NCBI GenBank assembly: GCA_041736915.1
Contig: JBGSST010000065.1
Location: 1-27,926 of the forward strand
Reading direction: 5' to 3'
Origin: JBGSST01 sp041736915
Lineage (GTDB): Bacteria > Bdellovibrionota > FAC87 > UBA2466
Length of the DNA: 27,926 bases
Shown here: one piece after another, positions 16,123 to 23,048 of the stretch
How positions within the stretch are numbered: position 1 is the stretch's first letter
How the letters are laid out: each line of letters begins with the position of its first letter
Program-made: the position numbers and the translations under genes
The notes under the pieces: generated by a model
Seen by the model: only the letters and a program-made list of their open reading frames with translations
Databases searched by the model: none
What the model was told of the DNA's origin: nothing

Positions 16123-16939
16123 CGCTTTTACCCAGAGAGTCCGGATCTTCCTGTTTGCTCCACGGCGGGCTGTCGCCAAGCTCTTGTTCGGGATCGCGGT
16201 CTAGCGAAATCAAGTTTCGCCATTCGAGAGTCAGGAAGGATTCGATCTGCAATTTCGCAAGTTGGTCTTCGTCCGACTTCGGCTCTAGGCAGGCGCTAGA
16301 CGGCGAGTAGGTGTTTGGCGCGCACAGTGAGAACTGCGCGTCTTCCACCTTGGGCACCATCGTCACGATCCACTCCTTGATCGGCAGCGGACGCGTCGGC
16401 TCGATGGCCGGGTCAATCGCCCACAGCTCACCGGCGGTATCGCGAATCACGGGAATGACGTGGTACCACCACGAGACCGAGCCGCCCGCGGCGTTCGCGG
16501 TCTTCACTTTGAGATTTCCAAAAATGAAAAGTTTGAAGGGCTGGTCCTGCTGCCACTCGTGCGCCAGCTGCTTCATTAGCGCGGCGCGGACCCAGCAGCC
16601 ATCGTGCGGATAAAGCCAGCTCAGGCGACGTTTGAAATCAGGATTGGATTTCTCCGACAGGTAACGTTCGTCACGCAGATCGCGGAAGAGCTCCGGCACG
16701 TAGGCGTACCGGGGAACCGCCGACGTATCGAGCTCCGCGAAGGGCTTCTTACTCGACGCCGCGGAGCCGTCGCGCACCACCTGGCCTCCGAGCTGCGTCC
16801 AGTACCGCGCCTCCGCTTGGGCGGACGTTTCGCCGGGCAAACGCTTCGCCGAATGAACGTCATCCAGCGCGTGCGCGGGAAGCGTGGCCAAGGCGGCCAG
16901 CAGGAACAGCTTTTTCAGGGCGCGGAGGTTGATCATCAA
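16091..16939 (-). CDS. Secreted protein-glutaminase-like enzyme
   Basis: Protein-glutaminases convert side-chain glutamine in proteins to glutamate. The 282-aa product has a signal peptide (INLRALKKLFLLAALATLPAHA) and then a core with three motifs in family order: PHDGCWVRAALM (Cys115), WWYHVIPVI (His160) and ELWAIDPAIEP (Asp176). These correspond to the Cys-His-Asp triad of Chryseobacterium-type protein-glutaminase and related Gln-deamidase domains. The last ~75 residues are acidic and less conserved-looking and include two cysteines (SLCAPNTYSPSSAC) that may pair. Two ATG codons (16939 and 16936) are possible starts; neither has a strong ribosome-binding site. It is convergent with the transglutaminase-like gene and overlaps it by 32 bp. 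A protease of the same fold is the main alternative. Confidence 0.78.
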   Translation of the reverse strand: MMINLRALKKLFLLAALATLPAHALDDVHSAKRLPGETSAQAEARYWTQLGGQVVRDGSAASSKKPFAELDTSAVPRYAYVPELFRDLRDERYLSEKSNPDFKRRLSWLYPHDGCWVRAALMKQLAHEWQQDQPFKLFIFGNLKVKTANAAGGSVSWWYHVIPVIRDTAGELWAIDPAIEPTRPLPIKEWIVTMVPKVEDAQFSLCAPNTYSPSSACLEPKSDEDQLAKLQIESFLTLEWRNLISLDRDPEQELGDSPPWSKQEDPDSLGKSASYAGPSVEN

Positions 16940-17017
16940 ACAAATTTATTCGCCCGCCGCGTTCCGCAAAATACACTTCGCGGCGTGACTATCGTCGATA
17001 AAAAGCGTTTATAAGCT

Positions 17018-18679
17018 TTAGAGCCGCTCGCGTTTATCGAGCACGCGCAAGCCGAAACGATCTAGCCGCCGCGTCCACTTCCGGTAGAGCAGGTACGCCG
17101 TGTCCCCGGAGAAGGGATTGGAAAAAAGCTCGGCGACCTCTTCTTTGGTGGCGTGCCCCTCCATCACCGCGCGGTACATGGCGTGGCCAAGCAGGGCGCC
17201 CAGCTCGCGCGTAGTTCGGTAGGCGAGCAACGTGCGGCGGAGCGAGAAGGCGTCGTGGTTCAGAACCTTGAGCGGGTAGGGCATGGGCTTGCCGCCGCGT
17301 TCATTGCGAAAGTGGTGCAATGCCCAGCTCGCGACGAGGCGTTTGTCCGAGCGAATGCCCTCTTCCTTGTGCGCGGCTACGAGCCGCTTCCAGTCCTGAG
17401 GTCCGTCGGTCTTTCGCTTGTGGTTGAGTAGCTTGCTGCCCATGAACCCGAGCGCCTCCACCCACACAAATGCGTAGAAATCCTGTCGCGGACTCTGAAA
17501 TACGCTGTCGAACCCCGAAAGCTCGGTGTGCCACAATCGGCTCGCCAAGCCCGCGAGCTGATTCAAGCTCATACGGTTGAGGAATAGCACGTTGCGCTTG
17601 GGCACGAAGACCGACTCGAAAGTGGCGCAGTAGATCGCCATCAGCTTTTTCTCGCGCGCGGTGAATGATTCTTTGCCACGCCCGAAGAGCAGCGACAGCG
17701 AGGCATCCCCTACGGTCATGAGGCGGTAGTTCGACGGTAACTTTTTGGGGAAGCCGAAGTAGGTGCCGATCGCTTCCAAGAACTCCACGAGCTCGTCGGA
17801 GTAATCGACCTCCTCACCCCAGTCCGGCGCCTCGGCCTCGCGTTGGGTGAAGGCCCAGTCGATCTGCGATCGCAGCTTTACCCAGGGCGGCGTACTCATC
17901 ACGCAGAACACGCCGTCTTTTACTTTAACGACGTCTACCTTTTGCTCGCGCCCCTGCGCGGCCAGCTTCCAGAAAAAACGCTCTTCGTTCTGCAGCACCA
18001 CGAGCGTCTTACGTTTGAGCGATGCTTTTTTGAGCGCGAGGGAGATCTCTTTGGGGAGGCGGGGCGAGGCCAGATGCAGATCGCCGATTACTACGAACAC
18101 GATCGCATCGGGCTCGGCTTCGGTCAGCTTCACGAGCAGATTGGCCGCAAAGGCGTCGCGTTTTTCCAGCGAACGCTTGCCGGTGGCTACGGTGTTGATG
18201 CCCACGATGCGGATGCCCTGCGCTTTGGCGTACCGAAAAAACTCCGAATAGCTGTCCCAAGAAAAGCCCCAGCGTTCTTCGAACCCCACCGCTTTACGCA
18301 GCCCTTTTTCGGAGAGCTTGCCCGAAACGAACTGGGCGAGCGCGGTCTCGAAGCCGGCGTCAATTGCCTCCAAGGCCAGGATAAGCGGCCGTTTCTGCTT
18401 CCTGGCGTGGACCACGGTTTCGCGTAGCAGCCTAAGCACCGTGCGCTGGGCCTGCGATAGCGTGTGGTAGTCGCCGCACACCACCAGATGCGACGACAGG
18501 ATCTCTTTCACGAGCTCCTCTTTCGACGAAACCCGTTGAAATCGTGCGTAATTTCTTTGGTATTCGGTGACGTAGCGCTTTATCTTAGGGTTCAACTGAC
18601 CCAAAAAGCGATCGGCGTACTTCTGCAATCGCTCGTAAAAAGCACGCTGGATGTTCAACAGGTGCCGTCGTTGTGGCAT
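17018..18679 (-). CDS. ChaN-like (haem-binding uptake / Tiki superfamily) domain protein with a C-terminal extension
   Basis: This is a 553-aa protein without a signal peptide, so probably cytoplasmic. The N-terminal ~300 residues resemble the ChaN/DUF399 domain of the EreA/ChaN/Tiki fold: VVCGDYHTLSQAQ (GDYH 69-72, in place of the usual GExH), LILALEAID (Glu104), and VFVVIGDLHLASPRLP (GDLH 199-202). In the superfamily such His and acidic residues bind haem iron or a metal, or act in hydrolysis. The remaining ~250 residues are basic and helical and match nothing I know. Known ChaN proteins are shorter lipoproteins, so a cytoplasmic form with a second domain is unusual. It is divergent from the TolC-like gene with 25 bp between starts. 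No ribosome-binding site is evident before the ATG at 18679. The domain call is fairly firm; the function is unknown. Confidence 0.72.
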   Translation of the reverse strand: MPQRRHLLNIQRAFYERLQKYADRFLGQLNPKIKRYVTEYQRNYARFQRVSSKEELVKEILSSHLVVCGDYHTLSQAQRTVLRLLRETVVHARKQKRPLILALEAIDAGFETALAQFVSGKLSEKGLRKAVGFEERWGFSWDSYSEFFRYAKAQGIRIVGINTVATGKRSLEKRDAFAANLLVKLTEAEPDAIVFVVIGDLHLASPRLPKEISLALKKASLKRKTLVVLQNEERFFWKLAAQGREQKVDVVKVKDGVFCVMSTPPWVKLRSQIDWAFTQREAEAPDWGEEVDYSDELVEFLEAIGTYFGFPKKLPSNYRLMTVGDASLSLLFGRGKESFTAREKKLMAIYCATFESVFVPKRNVLFLNRMSLNQLAGLASRLWHTELSGFDSVFQSPRQDFYAFVWVEALGFMGSKLLNHKRKTDGPQDWKRLVAAHKEEGIRSDKRLVASWALHHFRNERGGKPMPYPLKVLNHDAFSLRRTLLAYRTTRELGALLGHAMYRAVMEGHATKEEVAELFSNPFSGDTAYLLYRKWTRRLDRFGLRVLDKRERL

Positions 18680-18682
18680 AGT
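18654..18682 (+). promoter_or_regulatory. Weak candidate promoter for the TolC-family gene
   Basis: TTCAAC (18654-18659), a 17-nt spacer and CATAGT (18677-18682) form a poor but correctly spaced sigma-70-type pair ahead of the AAGGAGGA ribosome-binding site at 18693-18700. It lies inside the 5' end of the divergent ChaN-like gene. The matches are weak, so chance is a real possibility. Confidence 0.22.
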
Positions 18683-18704
18683 GCGTCAACGCAAGGAGGA
18701 TGGT

Positions 18705-20195
18705 GTGAAAACTAAAGCGCTCAATTCCATTCTAAAGGGGATCGTCACGGGGGGCGCTTTCTTTTTTGTTACCCTGTCATATCCGGTAGTTGGCCTGGCC
18801 GAGACGGCCCCGAAAACGGCTCCGGCCGCGACTGCGAATTCCCCGCTGGCGCCGCCACCGGCCCCCGCGATCGAAGGGACGACCACCGCTACGGTTTCCG
18901 GCAGCGGTACGGCACCGACTTCCGGCTCCGAGGTCACGCTCGAAACGCTGTTGCGATCGGCTTCGGCCCGCAACGCCCAGATTCAAGAAGCGCAAGGCGA
19001 CGTCGAGATCGCGCGAGCACAGCTCGACCGCGCCCGCGCGGCCATCTACCCACGCATGGAGGCGACGATCATTGGCGCCCCGATTTACGAGCAGACCGGT
19101 GACGCGCTTCGAGTGCAGGACAACTGGGGCAAATGGGGTCCGTTCCTAAAGGGCGGCATTCAGGCGATTCAGCCCATCTACACGTTCGGGCAAATCGGTA
19201 GCTATAAGAAGGCGGCCGAGCATCAGATTGCGGCGCGCGAAGGCCAAACCGAAATGAAACGGCTCGAAGTCTTGGGAACGCTGAAGGAGACCTACTACGG
19301 TTACCTGCTTGCGACCGACCTCGAGCGGCTCGTCGATGATCTTTCCAAGTTCTTGGGCGAAGCGGTGGATGAGGCCGAGGAGCAGGCGAAGAAAAAGAAA
19401 AAGGGCGGAGTGAAACCGCACGATCTTTTTCGTCTGAAAACGTCGCTCGACGATCTTCAGCAGAAAAAACTTTTTGCCTCGGCGGCGAAACAGACGGCCG
19501 AGAAAGCGTTGAACTGGATGGCGGTGGTGAACGTGGATAAGATCCCCACGCCGCGCCTCTCGCCGGTGGCGTTCGAAAAGAAAACTTTGGAAGAGTACCT
19601 GGCGATCGCGAAGGCGAGCCGTCCGGAATTCAAGGCACTTTCCGAAGGCCAGGCCGCGCGGCACGCGTTGGCCGATGCCAAGCGCGCGCAAAGTTATCCG
19701 GTGATTTTCATTGGCGCCTTCTTTTCCCAAGCGTGGTCGCCGGTGCGCACGCCGCAAAAATCCTTCTTCGCGAATGACCCGTTCAACCGCACCGAAGGCG
19801 GCGGCGGCCTGGGCGTGAGGTTCGACCTTGAGTTCTGGCGTCACGGCGCGGAAGCGGCCGAAGAACGCGCGCAGGCGATGAAACTGAAAGCCACGGAGTC
19901 GTACGCCATTCCCGGCATCGAGCTGCAGGTACGCAAGGCGTACTACGAGATGGAGCAGTCGGTGGCTAGCGTGGAGATTGCGGAACGGCGTCGGCAAACG
20001 TCGAAGAAGTGGTTCGTGCAAAGCGCAATGGGCTGGAGCATCGGCATCACGCCGCCCAAGGAACTGTTGGAAGCGCTAGAAGGCGACGGCCTCTCGCGTA
20101 AGAACTACGCCGAGACGATCTACATGCACAACCTGGCCCTTACTCGCCTGTCCCAGGCCGTGGGCAAAGAAGTCACCTCGCTAAACTATAAATAA
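18705..20195 (+). CDS. TolC-family outer-membrane efflux protein
   Basis: This 496-aa protein starts at a GTG (18705) with a strong AAGGAGGA site, preferred over an upstream ATG at 18651 that would bury the signal peptide (KGIVTGGAFFFVTLSYPVVGLAE). A Pro/Ala/Thr-rich linker of about 45 residues follows. The body then has TolC/OEP features: VTLETLLRSASARNAQIQEAQ, IARAQLDRARAAIYPRME, long amphipathic helices, GGVKPHDLFRLKTSLDDLQ (close to the usual 'V.. .D.LR.... L..A' repeat), FKALSEGQAARHALADAKRA, and the second-repeat GGGLGVRFDLEFW. Such trimers form the outer-membrane duct of tripartite efflux pumps or type I secretion. No membrane-fusion protein, RND, MFS or ABC partner is encoded nearby, so its inner-membrane partner must lie elsewhere. 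It converges on the small exported protein gene with a 27-bp gap and no clear terminator. Confidence 0.88.
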   Translation: MKTKALNSILKGIVTGGAFFFVTLSYPVVGLAETAPKTAPAATANSPLAPPPAPAIEGTTTATVSGSGTAPTSGSEVTLETLLRSASARNAQIQEAQGDVEIARAQLDRARAAIYPRMEATIIGAPIYEQTGDALRVQDNWGKWGPFLKGGIQAIQPIYTFGQIGSYKKAAEHQIAAREGQTEMKRLEVLGTLKETYYGYLLATDLERLVDDLSKFLGEAVDEAEEQAKKKKKGGVKPHDLFRLKTSLDDLQQKKLFASAAKQTAEKALNWMAVVNVDKIPTPRLSPVAFEKKTLEEYLAIAKASRPEFKALSEGQAARHALADAKRAQSYPVIFIGAFFSQAWSPVRTPQKSFFANDPFNRTEGGGGLGVRFDLEFWRHGAEAAEERAQAMKLKATESYAIPGIELQVRKAYYEMEQSVASVEIAERRRQTSKKWFVQSAMGWSIGITPPKELLEALEGDGLSRKNYAETIYMHNLALTRLSQAVGKEVTSLNYK

Positions 20196-20222
20196 GCAAA
20201 AAAGGAGGGACTCGACACGCGC

Positions 20223-20705
20223 TCACCGGCGCGGCAGGGGAGCAAGGCTAGCACTTACGCCCTGCACTCGCAGCCACTCCGTTTGCCCCTCGTCGAGGGT
20301 GATGTGTCTCATCAGCTGCTCTCGAATATCGTCGAGACGCCGAAGGTCGGAAACTCTCGCCCGCTTGATCTGAATAACAAGATCATTGAAATAACTGGCC
20401 CTTTGCGCGGAATCGCCCGGAGATGGCAAATCGGGCAAGGACAGCCCCCGACTGGAAAACCAAGCGCTTTGCGTTACGTCTAAATCGATCCCTCTCACGA
20501 GCTGCTCCACGACGTCATCGATGCGTTTGGCGTCGGCACGTTTTACGGACTCGATCTCGGCCATGATTTTCTCAAAATATTGGGCTTCCGGGACCGGCGC
20601 AGCGACACGCCCGGGCGCGAGCGCGCCAACAGGTCGTTGACAACCCACGCCTAGAGGCGCCCCGAGACTGCCGGCGATGAGAATGAAAATCAGGTGAACT
20701 TTCAT
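20223..20705 (-). CDS. Small exported protein, probable lipoprotein, built from two copies of one unit
   Basis: This 160-aa protein is of unrecognised family. The N-terminus (MKVHLIFILIAGSLGAPLGVGC) looks like a lipoprotein signal with Cys22, although the lipobox is imperfect (Gly at -3, Leu at -4). The mature part is a tandem duplication. Residues 43-94 and 105-158 align, sharing a YF start, a central (R)(I/L)DD..EQL.R.I.LD core, then Q..W...G and a final LP. Each unit is probably two or three helices. The ATG directly abuts the stop of the upstream gene (TAA then ATG), so it is the last gene of a three-gene operon and is likely translated by coupling. No function can be assigned. Confidence 0.7.
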   Translation of the reverse strand: MKVHLIFILIAGSLGAPLGVGCQRPVGALAPGRVAAPVPEAQYFEKIMAEIESVKRADAKRIDDVVEQLVRGIDLDVTQSAWFSSRGLSLPDLPSPGDSAQRASYFNDLVIQIKRARVSDLRRLDDIREQLMRHITLDEGQTEWLRVQGVSASLAPLPRR

Positions 20706-21506
20706 TTATCCCGTTTTGCGGGTGGGCTCGCGGGGGACCGGGGGGCCGCCGGCGCTGCCACCGGGCGGTCGCTTCGCTTGCGCATTCTTCTTCTTGCGGC
20801 GGATACGCATGATCATGAAGAGCACGAAGGCCGCGGCGCCACCGGCGATCAGCATCGTGTTGTCGTCGCCGCCCGCAGCGGGAGTAGCCTGCGCTTTCGC
20901 GGCGTCCTTTTTCTTCGACAGGTTCAGGCGCTCGGCCAAAATGTCACTTTGAACCGCGCCCAATTTTTCGCGGCCGGGAATCGGCGCATCGCCCTGCTTC
21001 GAAGCAATGTTCAGATCGAACTCGGCGTTCAGCTTGAGCGACGAAGCCATCCGCTCGAACTGGGGTGCCAACTTTTTGTAGTGTTCGTCGGAAACGATGT
21101 AGGTGATGAGAATCGCCAGGCGGTTGTGCACCGTCGCGAGATAACGCGACCAAAAACCCGGCAGCTCGGAGTTGAACTGCAACGAGTCCACCCAAACCTG
21201 GCCGTTGATGTTGCGCTTACGGGCGTAGGTCACTTTCGACTGCAGCTGCTTGCCGTCCTGATCCGGAATCGTGCGCGGCTGTTTCAAATACTCTTCGTAG
21301 TTTTCAATTTTGTCCCACTCGGTAGCTTGGGTCGCGATCGACAGCACGACCGACTCTTTGCGATCGGGCTCTTGCGTGGCCTGGCAGATCCACACGCCCT
21401 GACTTAGTTCGCATTTCCAGCCGTCGGGATGCTCGAACGACACGTAAGCGGTCGTGAGCGCAAACGCAGATTGGCTCAGAAGGAAGAGTGAAAGCAGGAT
21501 TTTCAT
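20706..21506 (-). CDS. Exported protein with C-terminal membrane anchor, unknown function
   Basis: The product is 266 aa, with a signal peptide (MKILLSLFLLSQSAFA) and a periplasmic region starting TTAYVSFEHPDGWKCELS. Cys32 and Cys41 could form a disulfide. The middle (about 60-165) alternates beta-like stretches and reads as one globular domain. Residues 200-215 are Ala/Lys-rich, followed by a single span (MLIAGGAAAFVLFMIM, about 218-233), the basic cluster RIRRKKK, and a Pro/Gly-rich tail of about 25 residues that would lie in the cytoplasm. It is therefore probably an inner-membrane protein facing the periplasm. It lies 12 bp downstream of the App1-domain gene and directly abuts the next gene. 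No ribosome-binding site is clear at the ATG. I do not recognise the family. Confidence 0.72.
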   Translation of the reverse strand: MKILLSLFLLSQSAFALTTAYVSFEHPDGWKCELSQGVWICQATQEPDRKESVVLSIATQATEWDKIENYEEYLKQPRTIPDQDGKQLQSKVTYARKRNINGQVWVDSLQFNSELPGFWSRYLATVHNRLAILITYIVSDEHYKKLAPQFERMASSLKLNAEFDLNIASKQGDAPIPGREKLGAVQSDILAERLNLSKKKDAAKAQATPAAGGDDNTMLIAGGAAAFVLFMIMRIRRKKKNAQAKRPPGGSAGGPPVPREPTRKTG

Positions 21507-21518
21507 GCAAATATTGTA

Positions 21519-22826
21519 TCACGAGCTGAGCAGCGGTTCGGGGCTGGGGGTGCTGAGCACGGGGGCCAGATGCTGGCGTAGCTCGGCGACGCTGCCGTAA
21601 TAAGTCTCGCGATCGTGAACGGTGCGTTGCCGCGGCGTTCCGGGAACATGGCGAATCAAAACCTTTTCCGTCTTCTCACCGAACGAGCCGGTGTAACAGA
21701 CGCGGCGATAAACCTGCAGGTCCTGCTCGCCGCTGTCGCCGATGAGGAAACAGCGCTGGCCATCCAAGTTGCTATAGATGCGGTGAAGCACACGCCACTT
21801 GTGGCCGAAACGTCCGTAACCCATCCAGCGCGGAAAAACCGGCCCTTCGGGAAAACCGCGCTCGCGCAAAAATTTGAGCAAAAACGGAGCGAGCTGAAAT
21901 GGCGTGGACGTCAAATAGATGACGAGGCCGCCACGCTTGACGATGTCCTGGTAAAGCTCCGCCATGCCTTCTATCGCATCGTAAGTGTAGTAATTCCCCT
22001 TGAAGAGCCCTGAGATCACCTTTTTGACGGTGGTGGTTTCGCGGATGTTCGATTCTTTGATCGTATCGTCGATATCGGAGATAACGACCCACTTCACCTC
22101 GTTGGTGAGAAAGAAAACGGGCGCCGAAAGCACTTCATAATTTCCCAAACGAACTTTTCCGGCCAGCGTCTCTACTCCGGACGGCACCATGCGCAGCCAC
22201 GCTTGGCGGGGACACACCCACGGTAACTGCCACGGCAGCTGCAGGTGAATGAACCCGCGTGTTTCCGTACTCGCTTCGATGCTGCGAACCGCGCGATCCG
22301 ACAGCGCCACCTGAAAGCGGATCGACTCGAACGCCTCGAGGTCCGGCAACCCTTTCAAAATGCGGTGGAGCATACGCTTGGGACGAAATCCGATCACGTC
22401 GTCCTGCGTGCCGTTGTAAACGACCGCCTGCAGCGAAGTGAAATGGCGAGTGGCCAGCGACGGAATACCCACGACCCACTTCTGCGGGCGGTAGAGATCC
22501 AAAATCTGCAAAATCTTGAAGAACAGAACCTCGAAGGTCTTGATGAAACGCAGCCAAAAACCCCACCACTTGGGGTACGGCAACTCAGTCAGCCTGAGGC
22601 CTGGTCGCAGCCATTTATCGACGGTGGGTTCCACTCTTTCCAAGGTCGGCATTTCGCGCTGCAAAATCAAGGGATTTTCCCTTATTTTCGTCAGGTTATC
22701 ATCTGTAACGCGTAACGTTAAATGCTCCACGATTTGGAATGGATTGACCACGTTCTTAACTATACGAATTTGCACTTCATTTGGTGACCGCCGGTGGTGC
22801 CCAAAACCGCGCCTTTCGATAGCCAA
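21519..22826 (-). CDS. App1-type (DUF2183) HAD-like phosphatase domain protein
   Basis: The yeast member App1 is a phosphatidate phosphatase of the HAD superfamily; bacterial homologues are mostly uncharacterised. The 435-aa product carries WVVISDIDDTIKESN (DxDxT motif, Asp251/Asp253), then a conserved-looking VYLTSTPFQLAPFLLKFL (motif II, the STP...L..FL signature of this family), a GHKWRVLHRI Lys (motif III) and FLIGDSGEQDLQVY (motif IV). These are all the catalytic elements in order. The first ~240 residues are basic and aromatic (PYPKWWGFWLRF) with no signal peptide, perhaps membrane-associating. The start is uncertain: the longest form uses TTG at 22826 with AGGA very close; a GTG at 22775 would give a protein 17 residues shorter. 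It heads a likely operon with two exported proteins. A lipid phosphate substrate is inferred from the family. Confidence 0.82.
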   Translation of the reverse strand: MAIERRGFGHHRRSPNEVQIRIVKNVVNPFQIVEHLTLRVTDDNLTKIRENPLILQREMPTLERVEPTVDKWLRPGLRLTELPYPKWWGFWLRFIKTFEVLFFKILQILDLYRPQKWVVGIPSLATRHFTSLQAVVYNGTQDDVIGFRPKRMLHRILKGLPDLEAFESIRFQVALSDRAVRSIEASTETRGFIHLQLPWQLPWVCPRQAWLRMVPSGVETLAGKVRLGNYEVLSAPVFFLTNEVKWVVISDIDDTIKESNIRETTTVKKVISGLFKGNYYTYDAIEGMAELYQDIVKRGGLVIYLTSTPFQLAPFLLKFLRERGFPEGPVFPRWMGYGRFGHKWRVLHRIYSNLDGQRCFLIGDSGEQDLQVYRRVCYTGSFGEKTEKVLIRHVPGTPRQRTVHDRETYYGSVAELRQHLAPVLSTPSPEPLLSS

Positions 22827-22842
22827 AGTCCTGTGCTACAAC
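22814..22842 (+). promoter_or_regulatory. Candidate extended -10 promoter for the 52-aa membrane protein gene
   Basis: TGCTACAAC at 22834-22842 fits an extended -10 element (TG, one base, then TACAAC), 39 nt before the ATG. At the right spacing upstream only a weak -35 (TTTCGA, 22814-22819) is present, which extended -10 promoters tolerate. It overlaps the start of the divergent App1-domain gene. Confidence 0.3.
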
Positions 22843-22880
22843 CCCGCCCCATGTCGGGCTTTTGCCCATAGGAGTGTCGA

Positions 22881-23039
22881 ATGTCAGGGACCCCGTCCTG
22901 GAGAACGTTGCTCATCGTAGCGCTGGCCGCTTTTGGCCTGGCACTGTTCCGTCTTTCGGCCTCTACGCTGGAAACCGTGGCGGGAAAGACTGATTACCCC
23001 TGCAAGATTCGAATCATCTCCAATCAGATTCAGAAGTAG
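22881..23039 (+). CDS. Small single-span membrane or exported protein, 52 aa
   Basis: This short gene reads MSGTPSWRTLLIVALAAFGL, continues with ALFRLSAST, and ends DYPCKIRIISNQIQK. A good ribosome-binding site (AGGAG at 22870-22874) sits 6 nt before the ATG, and a plausible promoter lies further upstream. The single hydrophobic stretch (about residues 9-24) with an Arg before it predicts a signal anchor or uncleaved signal, with a ~28-residue tail outside containing one cysteine. It stops 9 bp before the convergent J-domain gene ends. No homologue is recalled. Confidence comes from the strong ribosome site, the sensible membrane topology, and the lack of any other gene in this stretch. Confidence 0.6.
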   Translation: MSGTPSWRTLLIVALAAFGLALFRLSASTLETVAGKTDYPCKIRIISNQIQK

Positions 23040-23048
23040 CTTTCCCCT

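Noticed and set aside
20630..20660. Canonical lipobox in the duplicated-unit protein
   Set aside because: The residues before Cys22 are Leu-Gly-Val-Gly, with Gly at -3, so the match is imperfect. I call it only a probable lipoprotein.
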